Shown: one piece after another, positions 1 to 6,395 of the stretch
How the letters are laid out: every line of letters starts with the position of its first letter
Position numbering within the stretch: position 1 is the stretch's first letter
Assembly: GCA_017404125.1 (NCBI GenBank)
Contig: JAFRCZ010000216.1
Span: forward strand, 1-6,572
From: Methanobrevibacter sp.
GTDB lineage: Archaea; Methanobacteriota; Methanobacteria; Methanobacteriales; Methanobacteriaceae
Length of the DNA stretch: 6,572 nucleotides
Reading direction: 5' to 3'
Translations under genes and position numbers: made by a program
Notes under the pieces: generated by a model
What the model was told of the DNA's origin: nothing
Seen by the model: the letters and a program-made list of their open reading frames with translations, nothing else
The model's database searches: none

Positions 1-993
1 AATTTTTATGATGATTTCCTTGTTATTTTTTTCATCACCTTTGAATCTGTTTAAATTAATAAGAGAATCTTTAAATTCCTTATAAATCGTAAGTTTTTCA
101 CTATATGGCTTTAAATGATTCAGTTCCTTTTCATTTTTTATGTGTTCTTCATATTTATTGGATAATTCCTCTTTTATCTTATTCAATCCACTTAAATTTT
201 CATTTTCATGGACTAAGTTTAAGTTAAGAGCTTCAAATTCCTGCTTTTGCTTATCCAAATCCTCTTTTTCCTTATTTTTCATTTCAATATCTTTTTCGAG
301 AGATTCATATTCTGCTTTTAAGGCATTGTTTCTTTCATTTAAAGTGAAATGTTCCTCTTTAGCTTTTTTAAGCTCAAAATTAAGCTCAGATTCTGGTTGT
401 ATTCTATCTTCCAAAACAGCTTTTCTTGTTTTATAGTCTTCACTTATTCTAGGAAGATTCTCATAGGCTTTTTCAAGTTCTTCAAGCCTTAATAGTTTAC
501 CGATTAATTTTTTACGATTAGCAGGTGTCTTATCAATTAATTCAGCTATTTCACCTTGTCTGATATGAATTGCATTTAAGAATGTTGAGGAATCCATGCT
601 TAGGATCACTTCTATTTCCTTATCCACTTCCTTGTTTCCAGAAACAAGAATTTCCTCTTCACCATCAACAATTCTGTATAGGTTAGAAGTTGATTTGGAA
701 CTGGATTTGGTAAGGCTTACTGTTCTTTCAACCTTATATTCAATCCCATTAGTGATAAATGACAATCTTACAATCATTTGAATCTTATCGCCAATATTCT
801 TATTGGATCTTACCAAATCATTAATGGATTTTGTGGTATATGATTTAAACAAAGCAAATGAGATAGCTTCAAAAATAGAAGACTTTCCGGCACCGTTTTC
901 ACCTACAATCAAGCTGATTCCAGGATTAAAGTCCAATGTAGTGTTTGCATGTGATTTAAAGTTTATTAATTCTAATCTTGTAAATATCATCAT
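1..993 (-). CDS. rad50: DNA double-strand break repair ATPase Rad50 (N-terminal part, cut by window edge)
   Basis: Rad50 is the SMC-like ATPase of the Mre11-Rad50 complex; ATP-driven dimerisation of its heads controls Mre11 nuclease access to DNA ends. I translated 331 codons without a stop down to base 1. Visible are the opening MMIFTRLELINFKSH, Walker A GENGAGKSS (residues 31-39) and the Q-loop in FLNAIHIRQGEI (Q146), which is very typical of archaeal Rad50. From about residue 165 the chain becomes a Glu/Lys-rich heptad-like coiled coil (for example EELEKAYENL at 171-180). The zinc hook (CxxC), the second coiled-coil arm, the ABC signature and Walker B would lie beyond the window. It starts 6 nt after the mre11 stop, and its ribosome binding site GGGTGAT (994-1000) shares a base with that stop codon, implying translational coupling. 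Two adjacent ATGs (991-993 and 988-990) are both possible starts. The family call is seen in the sequence; the biochemical role is family knowledge. Confidence 0.96.
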   Translation of the reverse strand, partial: MMIFTRLELINFKSHANTTLDFNPGISLIVGENGAGKSSIFEAISFALFKSYTTKSINDLVRSNKNIGDKIQMIVRLSFITNGIEYKVERTVSLTKSSSKSTSNLYRIVDGEEEILVSGNKEVDKEIEVILSMDSSTFLNAIHIRQGEIAELIDKTPANRKKLIGKLLRLEELEKAYENLPRISEDYKTRKAVLEDRIQPESELNFELKKAKEEHFTLNERNNALKAEYESLEKDIEMKNKEKEDLDKQKQEFEALNLNLVHENENLSGLNKIKEELSNKYEEHIKNEKELNHLKPYSEKLTIYKEFKDSLINLNRFKGDEKNNKEIIIKI

Positions 994-1000
994 ATCACCC
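994..1000 (-). promoter_or_regulatory. rad50 ribosome binding site overlapping mre11 stop
   Basis: On the minus strand the sequence reads TAGGGTGATATGATG: the G of the mre11 TAG stop is the first base of GGGTGAT, a good match to the archaeal anti-Shine-Dalgarno complement GGTGATC. It abuts the first ATG with no spacer and stands 3 nt from the second. Ribosomes ending mre11 would sit directly on the rad50 start region. Confidence 0.7.
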
Positions 1001-2304
1001 TAAAAGTCATCAAACCTCATTTGTTTAGAGGATTCATTCTCTGAATCTTCTTGAGTTAAATCATCAGAATGATTATCCAAATGATTATCCAAATAATCAT
1101 CTAAGTTATCTGATTCCTTTATTTCCACATTATCTGCTTCTTCAGATTCCTCTTCATTAAAGTAATGCTGACTATAGAATCTGTCTGAAATGAATTTGGC
1201 ATCACCTATTCTTCCAACTGATAGGTTATCTAATAGATCAACAGATAATTTATTCACTTCATCATTGCCATATTTTTCATTAACCCTTTTTTGCAATAAT
1301 GTTCTTGGATCAAGTATTTTAGTTTCATCAATGATTCTTTCCTCTTCCAACACTTTGTCTGGTTTAAAGCTAGGCCTTAGATTTAAAACACTATCTCCAA
1401 GGCTTTCTTTAATAACTTCATAAACTTCAGCACTATCAAAGTCTCCGCCAGCAATAGTCAAGTCAAGCATAGGCTTATTGTCCAATGATTGAATCTCTTC
1501 TTTTATGATTTTTAGCCTTTCGTCAAATTTATTGTAATCAATTACCTCTTTGTAGAACTCTCTTGGAAGGTCAATCTTTACCCTTTCAACTTGTGGCTTG
1601 TCATAGCTTAAATCCACTACAACGAATCCTTTTCCGTGTTCTCTATAATTCTCATTGGATTCACTGGTTCTCCATATCTCCATAGACCCTGGATAAACCA
1701 ATTTTCCTTTTCCGAAATCCTCTTCAACATAATTGTGAACATGTCCCATTGCATAATAATCAAAGTTTTGAGGCATTTCGGACAGTTCAATTTCATGAGT
1801 GTCTTCGTGCATCCATTTGTCAATGCCCTGGTGAGAAACCAAAATTGATTTAAGATATTTGTCTGCAAGCTTTGACAATTGATCATATGCACTTTTTAAA
1901 GCCCTGCTTTGTGAACTAGGGACATATCTAACTCCACAAATCAATACAGGACCTTCAGTATAAACAGGATGATTGTCACTGATTAATTTAAGCCCAATGT
2001 CTTTAAATAGAACTTGTGGAGGAAGAGCCCCTTTCCTTAATATGGAATCATGGTTTCCAGCAATTGCATAAATTGGTATTTTTGCTTCATTTAATCTTAA
2101 TAATGCCTTCTGGAATGCTAATAATGCTTCTGTAGAAGGTCTGTTATTATCAAATAAATCTCCACTGTGAATAACAAAATCCACATCTTTTTCTATTATT
2201 TTGTCTATATTTTTAGCAAAAACGTCATAAAAATCTGTTTCACGCTCCAATAGTCCAAATTGTCTTGCGCCTAAATGACTATCAGATAAATGTGCAAAAC
2301 GCAT
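1000..2304 (-). CDS. mre11: DNA double-strand break repair nuclease Mre11
   Basis: Mn-dependent phosphoesterase/nuclease partner of Rad50, starting processing of broken DNA ends; 434 aa, close to the 426 aa of Pyrococcus furiosus Mre11. The five calcineurin-like phosphoesterase motifs are intact: SDSHLG (D8, H10), SGDLFD (D49), AGNHDS (N84, H85), VSHQG (H158) and GHVHNY (H188, H190). A capping domain follows at roughly 220-330. The segment around DPRTLLQKRV (about 335-375) fits the Rad50-binding helices. Residues 384-425 form an acidic tail (19 of 42 are D/E) with a four-residue repeat LDDY-LDNH-LDNH (401-412), and the last residues KQMRFDDF resemble a PCNA-binding box. ATG 2302-2304 is chosen because the family's conserved N terminus (MRFAHLSDSHLG) begins there and a strong AAGGAGGGTG lies upstream. 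A second ATG 4 nt further upstream is out of frame. It is tightly coupled to rad50 and follows herA after 128 nt. Confidence 0.97.
   Translation of the reverse strand: MRFAHLSDSHLGARQFGLLERETDFYDVFAKNIDKIIEKDVDFVIHSGDLFDNNRPSTEALLAFQKALLRLNEAKIPIYAIAGNHDSILRKGALPPQVLFKDIGLKLISDNHPVYTEGPVLICGVRYVPSSQSRALKSAYDQLSKLADKYLKSILVSHQGIDKWMHEDTHEIELSEMPQNFDYYAMGHVHNYVEEDFGKGKLVYPGSMEIWRTSESNENYREHGKGFVVVDLSYDKPQVERVKIDLPREFYKEVIDYNKFDERLKIIKEEIQSLDNKPMLDLTIAGGDFDSAEVYEVIKESLGDSVLNLRPSFKPDKVLEEERIIDETKILDPRTLLQKRVNEKYGNDEVNKLSVDLLDNLSVGRIGDAKFISDRFYSQHYFNEEESEEADNVEIKESDNLDDYLDNHLDNHSDDLTQEDSENESSKQMRFDDF
1069..1104. repeat. 12-bp tandem repeat inside the mre11 tail
   Basis: Two perfect copies of ATGATTATCCAA on the plus strand (1069-1080 and 1081-1092) are followed by a degenerate third, ATAATCATCTAA (1093-1104, 9 of 12 matching). 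Because the unit is a multiple of three it keeps the mre11 frame and encodes the LDDY-LDNH-LDNH stretch of the acidic tail. It looks like slippage-driven expansion of a disordered region, so copy number may differ among close relatives. Confidence 0.85.
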
Positions 2305-2310
2305 TCATTT

Positions 2311-2320
2311 CACCCTCCTT
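2311..2320 (-). promoter_or_regulatory. mre11 ribosome binding site (start-ambiguous)
   Basis: Reads AAGGAGGGTG on the minus strand, the strongest Shine-Dalgarno in the window. Its GGAGG core ends 9 nt before the mre11 ATG (2302-2304) and only 5 nt before an out-of-frame ATG (2306-2308). The Mre11 start is therefore fixed by protein conservation rather than by spacing. Confidence 0.75.
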
Positions 2321-2414
2321 ATTTTCTTAAAAATTTTTTAATTAATATTAAAATAAATTCATTTCATAGGATTGTTCTAATCTTTTAAATTATACAAATA
2401 ATAAGCGTTAGTAA

Positions 2415-2422
2415 TTTATAAA
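2415..2422 (-). promoter_or_regulatory. Possible TATA box for mre11-rad50
   Basis: TTTATAAA, a self-complementary archaeal TATA-like octamer, lies just past the herA stop in the 128-nt herA-mre11 spacer, preceded on the minus strand by GAAATC. Transcription would start near 2390-2395, leaving a leader of about 85-90 nt. A/T-rich alternatives exist at about 2343-2356 (TTTTAATATTAAT) and 2383-2394. The spacer has no clear hairpin terminator, so read-through from herA is equally possible. Without transcript ends this is only a candidate. Confidence 0.35.
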
Positions 2423-2432
2423 GATTTCTAAT

Positions 2433-3941
2433 CTAATATCCTCCACCTAAATTAACAAATTGGTCCAATTCCTTTTGTAAAGCCTCTTCTTCATCTTCTT
2501 TTCTGCTTTTCCATTGGCTTATAATATCTAAATCCCCACCACGTTGGCGTCCTTTAAATTCATTGATCTTTACAAGAGTAGGAACCTTAGTCATAAGTCC
2601 TAAAACCAAAGCTTCGCCAATGTTAAGTGATGGCAATTGCTTTACCAAATCTTCACTAAGGCTTTCACTTGCTGTTTGAACGTGTTTCTGGTCTTTTGGC
2701 TCTACAAGCCTTAAAATAATCATATTATTTGCTTGTGACAATGTTTCAGCATCTACTGATTTAGGAGATTGGCTTACTAAACAAAGACCTAAACCAAATT
2801 TACGGCCTTCTCTTGCTATACGTGTAATCCAATATTTGCTGTCAGGATTTCTGCTATGTGGAGCTAAAATATGAGCTTCCTCAACAACAAAGAATACAGG
2901 AAAAGACAATGCATTTTCATCATTATGTCTTACATATTGCTTTCTGCTTCTAAGAGATCTTCTAAGAACATGGGCAACCAATACTTCAGCAGTATTTTCA
3001 TCCACTTGTCCTAAATCAAGGACATTTGCCATTCCAGGCTTTATTTGTGTTAAGAAATCACCTATATTAACATTCAATAACTTATCATATTTTACGTTTA
3101 AATCCTCTATTTTATTGAGTACATCCATAATATTCTTCTTATTGCCAGGATCATAATCCTCATCATTATACCAATCATCTAAAATTTTGTATAGCAATTC
3201 AATAAAATCAGTAGTGCTGGCTGTTCCTTCTCGAACCAATTCTCTTGCCTTATTAAATGCTCTTCTGAAATATCTTTCTTGCAGAGGAGCTGATGCAGGA
3301 ATTTTAGCTAATTTTTTCATCTCTGAAAATTCCATATATTGAGGATTTATCATTGGCTTTATAACATTCACTTGACCTTTAGTAAACTCTGCATCTACAT
3401 ATTCAGAGTGCATATCAAAAATAAGCATGCAACCATTATACTCCAATAATCCATCTATGATTACAGAAACAGTATTTGACTTACCTGCACCGGTCATTGC
3501 AAGAATTGCCAAATGACGAGAAACCATTTTATTGATGTCTATTCCCACTTCAACATCTTCATTGTTTATAAGATGTCCAAGTTTCAAAGAGTTTTCAATA
3601 TGGAATATATTATCAAGCACATCTGATGGAGCAGGATAAATAGGAGTTCCAGGAGGTGCTGGAGTACGTGGAAGCTTTAGATTGTCATTTACATCTCCAA
3701 GAATTGTGATGTTTCCTTTAATGTAGTAGTCATCACCTTCAATTTCCCTAATCTTTGCGATTGTATCTGGATCATATATGTCTTCATTTAATGATACGCT
3801 GCCACGAACCATTGATTCTATCATTCCTAAAATGATCTTTCCATCATATTCTAGTGTTACATATTCACCTACTTGTGGCATTTCTTTTGAAATAAAGCTT
3901 ACTTCAATAAGTGATGTTTCTCCTATACATCTTCCAATCAT
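2433..3941 (-). CDS. herA: DNA double-strand break repair helicase HerA
   Basis: Hexameric bipolar DNA translocase of the HerA/FtsK superfamily; with NurA it unwinds and resects DNA ends after Mre11-Rad50. Its 502 aa match the usual HerA length. Residues 1-90 form the HAS beta-barrel (MIGRCIGETS, then VGEYVTLEYDGKIILG), followed by a proline-rich linker (91-109). The RecA-like core carries Walker A MTGAGKSNT (149-157, K154), FDMHSEY with D176, Walker B FFVVEEAH (350-356, E354/E355), and an arginine-finger-like IAREGRKFG (375-383, candidate R380). VSQSPK (389-394) fits the sensor region. The C terminus (about 476-502) is a charged helix ending LGGGY, a plausible lid over a neighbouring subunit. 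The ATG at 3939-3941 matches the HerA family start and has AGAGGT (3948-3953) 6 nt upstream. It lies 87 nt after nurA, and the spacer is open in the herA frame. A weak TATA-like CTATATAAC (about 4009-4017) could give it an extra promoter. Confidence 0.97.
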   Translation of the reverse strand: MIGRCIGETSLIEVSFISKEMPQVGEYVTLEYDGKIILGMIESMVRGSVSLNEDIYDPDTIAKIREIEGDDYYIKGNITILGDVNDNLKLPRTPAPPGTPIYPAPSDVLDNIFHIENSLKLGHLINNEDVEVGIDINKMVSRHLAILAMTGAGKSNTVSVIIDGLLEYNGCMLIFDMHSEYVDAEFTKGQVNVIKPMINPQYMEFSEMKKLAKIPASAPLQERYFRRAFNKARELVREGTASTTDFIELLYKILDDWYNDEDYDPGNKKNIMDVLNKIEDLNVKYDKLLNVNIGDFLTQIKPGMANVLDLGQVDENTAEVLVAHVLRRSLRSRKQYVRHNDENALSFPVFFVVEEAHILAPHSRNPDSKYWITRIAREGRKFGLGLCLVSQSPKSVDAETLSQANNMIILRLVEPKDQKHVQTASESLSEDLVKQLPSLNIGEALVLGLMTKVPTLVKINEFKGRQRGGDLDIISQWKSRKEDEEEALQKELDQFVNLGGGY

Positions 3942-4028
3942 TTTTAAACCTCTAAACTCAATTATTTTCTTTATTTTATTATCTAAATCTTTAATTATAT
4001 TATCATCAGTTATATAGTATTTTATGTC

Positions 4029-5117
4029 TTAATTTAACATTTCACGGCCTGATTTATCTAAAAATCCAATTATCTTAGATAAGCTGTTCATATCATGATT
4101 TGATATGACAACATCCTTATGTGCTTTTTTAAGCAAATAGGGATATCCTTCAGTTGAATTTGATTTTAAAACCCTTAAAATTTCCCTAATTTCCTCTAAA
4201 TCTTCAGTATAATAAGGCAACTCTATCTTGATAATATTCTTATTGTCATCAAGTCTTGCAAAGAATATTGTAAACCATAAGTCTCTGAAAAACTCATTTT
4301 CTATAGGGAAATCATGCTTTGTCTTATAGGTTACCTTTCTATGATAAGGCTCTGAGAAACCTTGTTTTCTAGTTAAGCCATCAAAAATAGCCATATCAGG
4401 TATGTTAGCATAGAATATTTCATTGCTTGAAGAAGTTTTGGAAATTGCAATAATCTTCTTCTTGTTTTCCAATAGATACTTTAAGGAAATCAAGTTTTCC
4501 AAACTTTCTAAAAATGTAATTAAAGCATATTCATCAATGTTTTCATCTTCAAACAGGTCTTTAAATTCTTCCTTGAAATTAAATGAAGATAGATTTAATT
4601 CATCTAATTGTATCTCAGATTCTAGCTTTTCCTTTACTAGAGATACTATTTTTTCCTTGTATTCCTGTGAAATACTTTTTTCAACTGGAATTGGGCGAAT
4701 CAAATCTCCTAAAATTGATCCATCATCCATATAATAATCAATATCAAAGTCATTGAATGTCTTTATAGCTGTTTTTATCTCAAAAATACTCATCATATTA
4801 CGTAATCTATCTTCTAAGAATGATTGATGAGGTATAATATCAAGCTCGGCAGATTCTATTGTTTTTAGCTTTGATTCCGTATCATTAGGATTATAAATTA
4901 GAGATTCTGCAGCTACAGCATAGAAGTTGAAGCTTAAATACTTCTTTTTATTATAGCTTCCGTCACCAGCAGCGAGAACTATATTTGAATCACTTGGGAT
5001 TATTTCCTCTTCATGCCATTTGGATTCAATATCTATCTTAGTTTCCTTATATTCCTCTAAAGGTTCATTAAGCTGTCCTTTTTTTCTAATAGCTTCTGTA
5101 TACAACGAATTTAACAT
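4029..5117 (-). CDS. nurA: DNA double-strand break repair nuclease NurA
   Basis: NurA is an RNase H-like 5'-3' exo/endonuclease that docks as a dimer on the HerA hexamer and makes the 3' overhang for RadA strand invasion. This 362-aa protein is within the family range (the Sulfolobus enzyme is near 330 aa, the Pyrococcus one near 450). Family landmarks are LAAGDGSYN (48-56, D52), YYMDDGSILGDL (128-139, D131/D132), an IPDMAIFDG block (239-247) and KAHKDVVIS (331-339) near the C terminus. I infer D52 and D131/D132 as metal ligands by family analogy, without an alignment. A charged segment at about 150-222 is the least conserved-looking part. ATG 5115-5117 has a modest Shine-Dalgarno AAGGT (5124-5128). 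It is the first gene of the cluster; the immediate herA neighbour supports the call strongly. Confidence 0.92.
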   Translation of the reverse strand: MLNSLYTEAIRKKGQLNEPLEEYKETKIDIESKWHEEEIIPSDSNIVLAAGDGSYNKKKYLSFNFYAVAAESLIYNPNDTESKLKTIESAELDIIPHQSFLEDRLRNMMSIFEIKTAIKTFNDFDIDYYMDDGSILGDLIRPIPVEKSISQEYKEKIVSLVKEKLESEIQLDELNLSSFNFKEEFKDLFEDENIDEYALITFLESLENLISLKYLLENKKKIIAISKTSSSNEIFYANIPDMAIFDGLTRKQGFSEPYHRKVTYKTKHDFPIENEFFRDLWFTIFFARLDDNKNIIKIELPYYTEDLEEIREILRVLKSNSTEGYPYLLKKAHKDVVISNHDMNSLSKIIGFLDKSGREMLN

Positions 5118-5160
5118 AATAAAACCTTATAAAAATTTTAAATAGATATCTTATTTCAAA

Positions 5161-5176
5161 GTTTATATATTAAAAT
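5161..5176 (-). promoter_or_regulatory. Possible TATA box for the nurA-herA-mre11-rad50 cluster
   Basis: Minus strand reads TTTTAATATATAAAC. The TATATAAA-like core is about 49 nt before the nurA ATG, predicting transcription start near 5140 and a leader of about 24 nt that carries the AAGGT ribosome binding site. The surroundings are nearly pure A/T (for example TTTATAAAATAATTTATAAG further upstream), so other boxes could serve. Confidence 0.45.
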
Positions 5177-5302
5177 ATTATCTTAATCTTATAAATTATT
5201 TTATAAATAATTATTTAATTTAAAATTTATTTAAAAGATTAGAAAGAGCATTTGGTAAGTAATGTAAAAAAAATCTTTAAAAAAGTTTAAAATAATAAAA
5301 TT

Positions 5303-5350
5303 AGTAAAAAATAGTAAAAATAATGGAAATTAGTAAAAATAATGCAAAAT
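5303..5350. repeat. 19-bp imperfect tandem repeat with TAGTAAAAA motifs
   Basis: On the plus strand AGTAAAAATAATGGAAATT (5313-5331) is followed directly by AGTAAAAATAATGCAAAAT (5332-5350), 17 of 19 bases equal. A partial unit AGTAAAAA (5303-5310) precedes it. Read on the minus strand these are TTTTTACT units, that is, recurring T5 tracts downstream of GGGP synthase. Confidence 0.75.
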
Positions 5351-5381
5351 AGCAAATTTTTAAAAAATATTTTAAAATGAA

Positions 5382-5405
5382 TAAAAGAATAAAAAAAGAA
5401 AAGAC
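5382..5405 (-). terminator. T-tract terminator region of GGGP synthase
   Basis: Beginning 7 nt past the stop, the minus strand reads CTTTTCTTTTTTTATTCTTTTATTC, with runs of 4, 7 and 4 T and no stem-loop. Archaeal RNA polymerase terminates at such runs. More T5 tracts follow at about 5304-5339, which would suit factor-assisted (aCPSF1/FttA) termination. The assignment rests on composition and position only. Confidence 0.6.
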
Positions 5406-5411
5406 ATAGAT

Positions 5412-6161
5412 CTATTCAGAAGCTTTGCGAACTCCTGCTACTATTTCCATGATTTTGCCTTTAACGTCTGAGGTTTCCTCTACAACAGTACCGGTAACAA
5501 TGATATCTGCACCAGCTTTTGCTGCAGTATAAGCTGCTATGCCATCCCGAATTCCTCCACCTACTACAAGAACAATGTCTTGGGTAGCTCTTTTTGTATA
5601 AGCAACCATTTCAGGAGGAATAGGCTGATCTGCACCAGATCCCGCTTCAATATAGAAGAATCTCATACCTAAGTTTTCAGCTGCCATAGCATAGATAGCT
5701 GGGATTTTTGGCTTGTTTCTAGGTATTAATTTAGCATCTCCAACCCAACCGACTGTTCCACCAGGTTCCGCTACGACATAACCCATTGGAATCTTTTCAA
5801 TTCCAGTCTTATTAACAGCAGGTGCCGCTAATGCTTGAGCACCAATAATCCAGTATGGATTGTTTGAATTTAAATAACTCATAAAGAAGATTGCATCTGC
5901 ATATTTGCTTGCTCCATTGATATTTCCAGGGAATAGGACAATAGGTTCATCAATGTTTTCAGACAATGCCTTACAGGTTCCATCCAATGCAGCGGTATCT
6001 ACAGTAGAACCCCCTACCATAATACCATCACTGCCTCCTGCAATTGCTTCTTTTGCAATATTTACAGCATCTTCAGGGCTTTGTTCGTCAGGATCTATTA
6101 AAGTTAAATGAATTTTACGAGTTTTTAATATTTCTTTAAAATGAGCTTCTACATTTTCCAT
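5412..6161 (-). CDS. Geranylgeranylglyceryl phosphate synthase (GGGP synthase)
   Basis: Prenyltransferase that joins geranylgeranyl diphosphate to sn-glycerol-1-phosphate, the first ether-bond step of archaeal membrane lipids; a TIM-barrel enzyme of the PcrB/GGGPS family. The 249 aa are a full-length family member. Visible landmarks are LTLIDPDE (19-26, D23 a likely Mg ligand), GGSTVD (50-55), LFPGN (76-80), MSYLNS (94-99), the phosphate-binding YIEAGSGAD (170-178, E172), VGGGIRDG (200-207) and TGT (223-225). The length and the NPYWIIGAQ segment (101-109) suggest the group II enzymes known from Methanothermobacter; that subgroup is an inference. ATG 6159-6161 is preceded by a weak TGTGAT Shine-Dalgarno and a TATA box, implying a short leader. 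T-tracts follow the stop, so it is probably transcribed alone. No membrane segment is apparent. Confidence 0.96.
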   Translation of the reverse strand: MENVEAHFKEILKTRKIHLTLIDPDEQSPEDAVNIAKEAIAGGSDGIMVGGSTVDTAALDGTCKALSENIDEPIVLFPGNINGASKYADAIFFMSYLNSNNPYWIIGAQALAAPAVNKTGIEKIPMGYVVAEPGGTVGWVGDAKLIPRNKPKIPAIYAMAAENLGMRFFYIEAGSGADQPIPPEMVAYTKRATQDIVLVVGGGIRDGIAAYTAAKAGADIIVTGTVVEETSDVKGKIMEIVAGVRKASE

Positions 6162-6188
6162 AAAATCACACTAAAATTCTTTATTATG

Positions 6189-6200
6189 TATTTATATATC
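6189..6200 (-). promoter_or_regulatory. Probable TATA box of GGGP synthase
   Basis: Minus strand reads GATATATAAATAC, close to the methanogen TATA consensus. Its centre is about 34 nt before the ATG, so transcription should start near 6170, leaving a leader of about 10 nt containing TGTGAT (6165-6170). Confidence 0.55.
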
Positions 6201-6395
6201 TAAAATATTGTTTAGTAATAAAATTTGAAGTTAATTTTATTAATTAAATATATTTATTAACTTATTAGTATTTAAAATTTTTATAAAAATAGCTTGAAAA
6301 ATATAAAAATTATCAAAAGATTAAATTATAAAATAGTATATAAAATTGTTGAAATTGTATTAAAAATAGTATGAAATAGTATTTAATTGAGTTTA

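Larger units (their letters stand above)
5118..5411. other. Non-coding A/T-rich spacer between GGGP synthase and nurA
   Basis: The 294 bp hold no credible gene on either strand. The side near 5412 carries T-tracts on the minus strand, fitting termination of the GGGP synthase transcript; the middle holds TAGTAAAAA repeats; the side near 5118 holds the nurA promoter candidate. A perfect 8-bp-arm inverted repeat AATTATTT-TAT-AAATAATT lies at 5194-5212 upstream of that promoter, but in such A/T-rich DNA it may be chance. Confidence 0.7.

Noticed and set aside
140..436. Plus-strand open frame of 98 codons within rad50
   Set aside because: It is antisense to the Rad50 coiled coil; its Ser/Phe/Leu-rich translation is the usual mirror of Glu/Lys-rich coding, with no ribosome binding site or family resemblance.
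1..993. rad50 as a truncated pseudogene
   Set aside because: The reading frame is intact to the window edge; it is simply cut by the boundary.
1617..1892. Minus-strand 91-codon frame inside mre11
   Set aside because: Overlaps the conserved Mre11 phosphoesterase region in another frame and has no recognisable domain.
4423..4734. Plus-strand 103-codon frame opposite nurA
   Set aside because: Antisense shadow of the charged middle of NurA; Ser/Phe-rich composition and no credible start signal.
5194..5212. Inverted repeat AATTATTT-TAT-AAATAATT upstream of nurA as an operator
   Set aside because: Perfect 8-bp arms, but pure A/T in a nearly pure A/T stretch; such palindromes are expected by chance and there is no second copy.
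5118..5411. Spacer repeats as a CRISPR array or replication origin
   Set aside because: Units are directly adjacent (19 bp) or short (9 bp) without constant-length unique spacers, and no origin recognition boxes or cdc6/orc1 gene are nearby.
5905..6111. Plus-strand 68-codon frame opposite GGGP synthase
   Set aside because: Lies fully antisense to the conserved N-terminal half of the enzyme, with no independent evidence.
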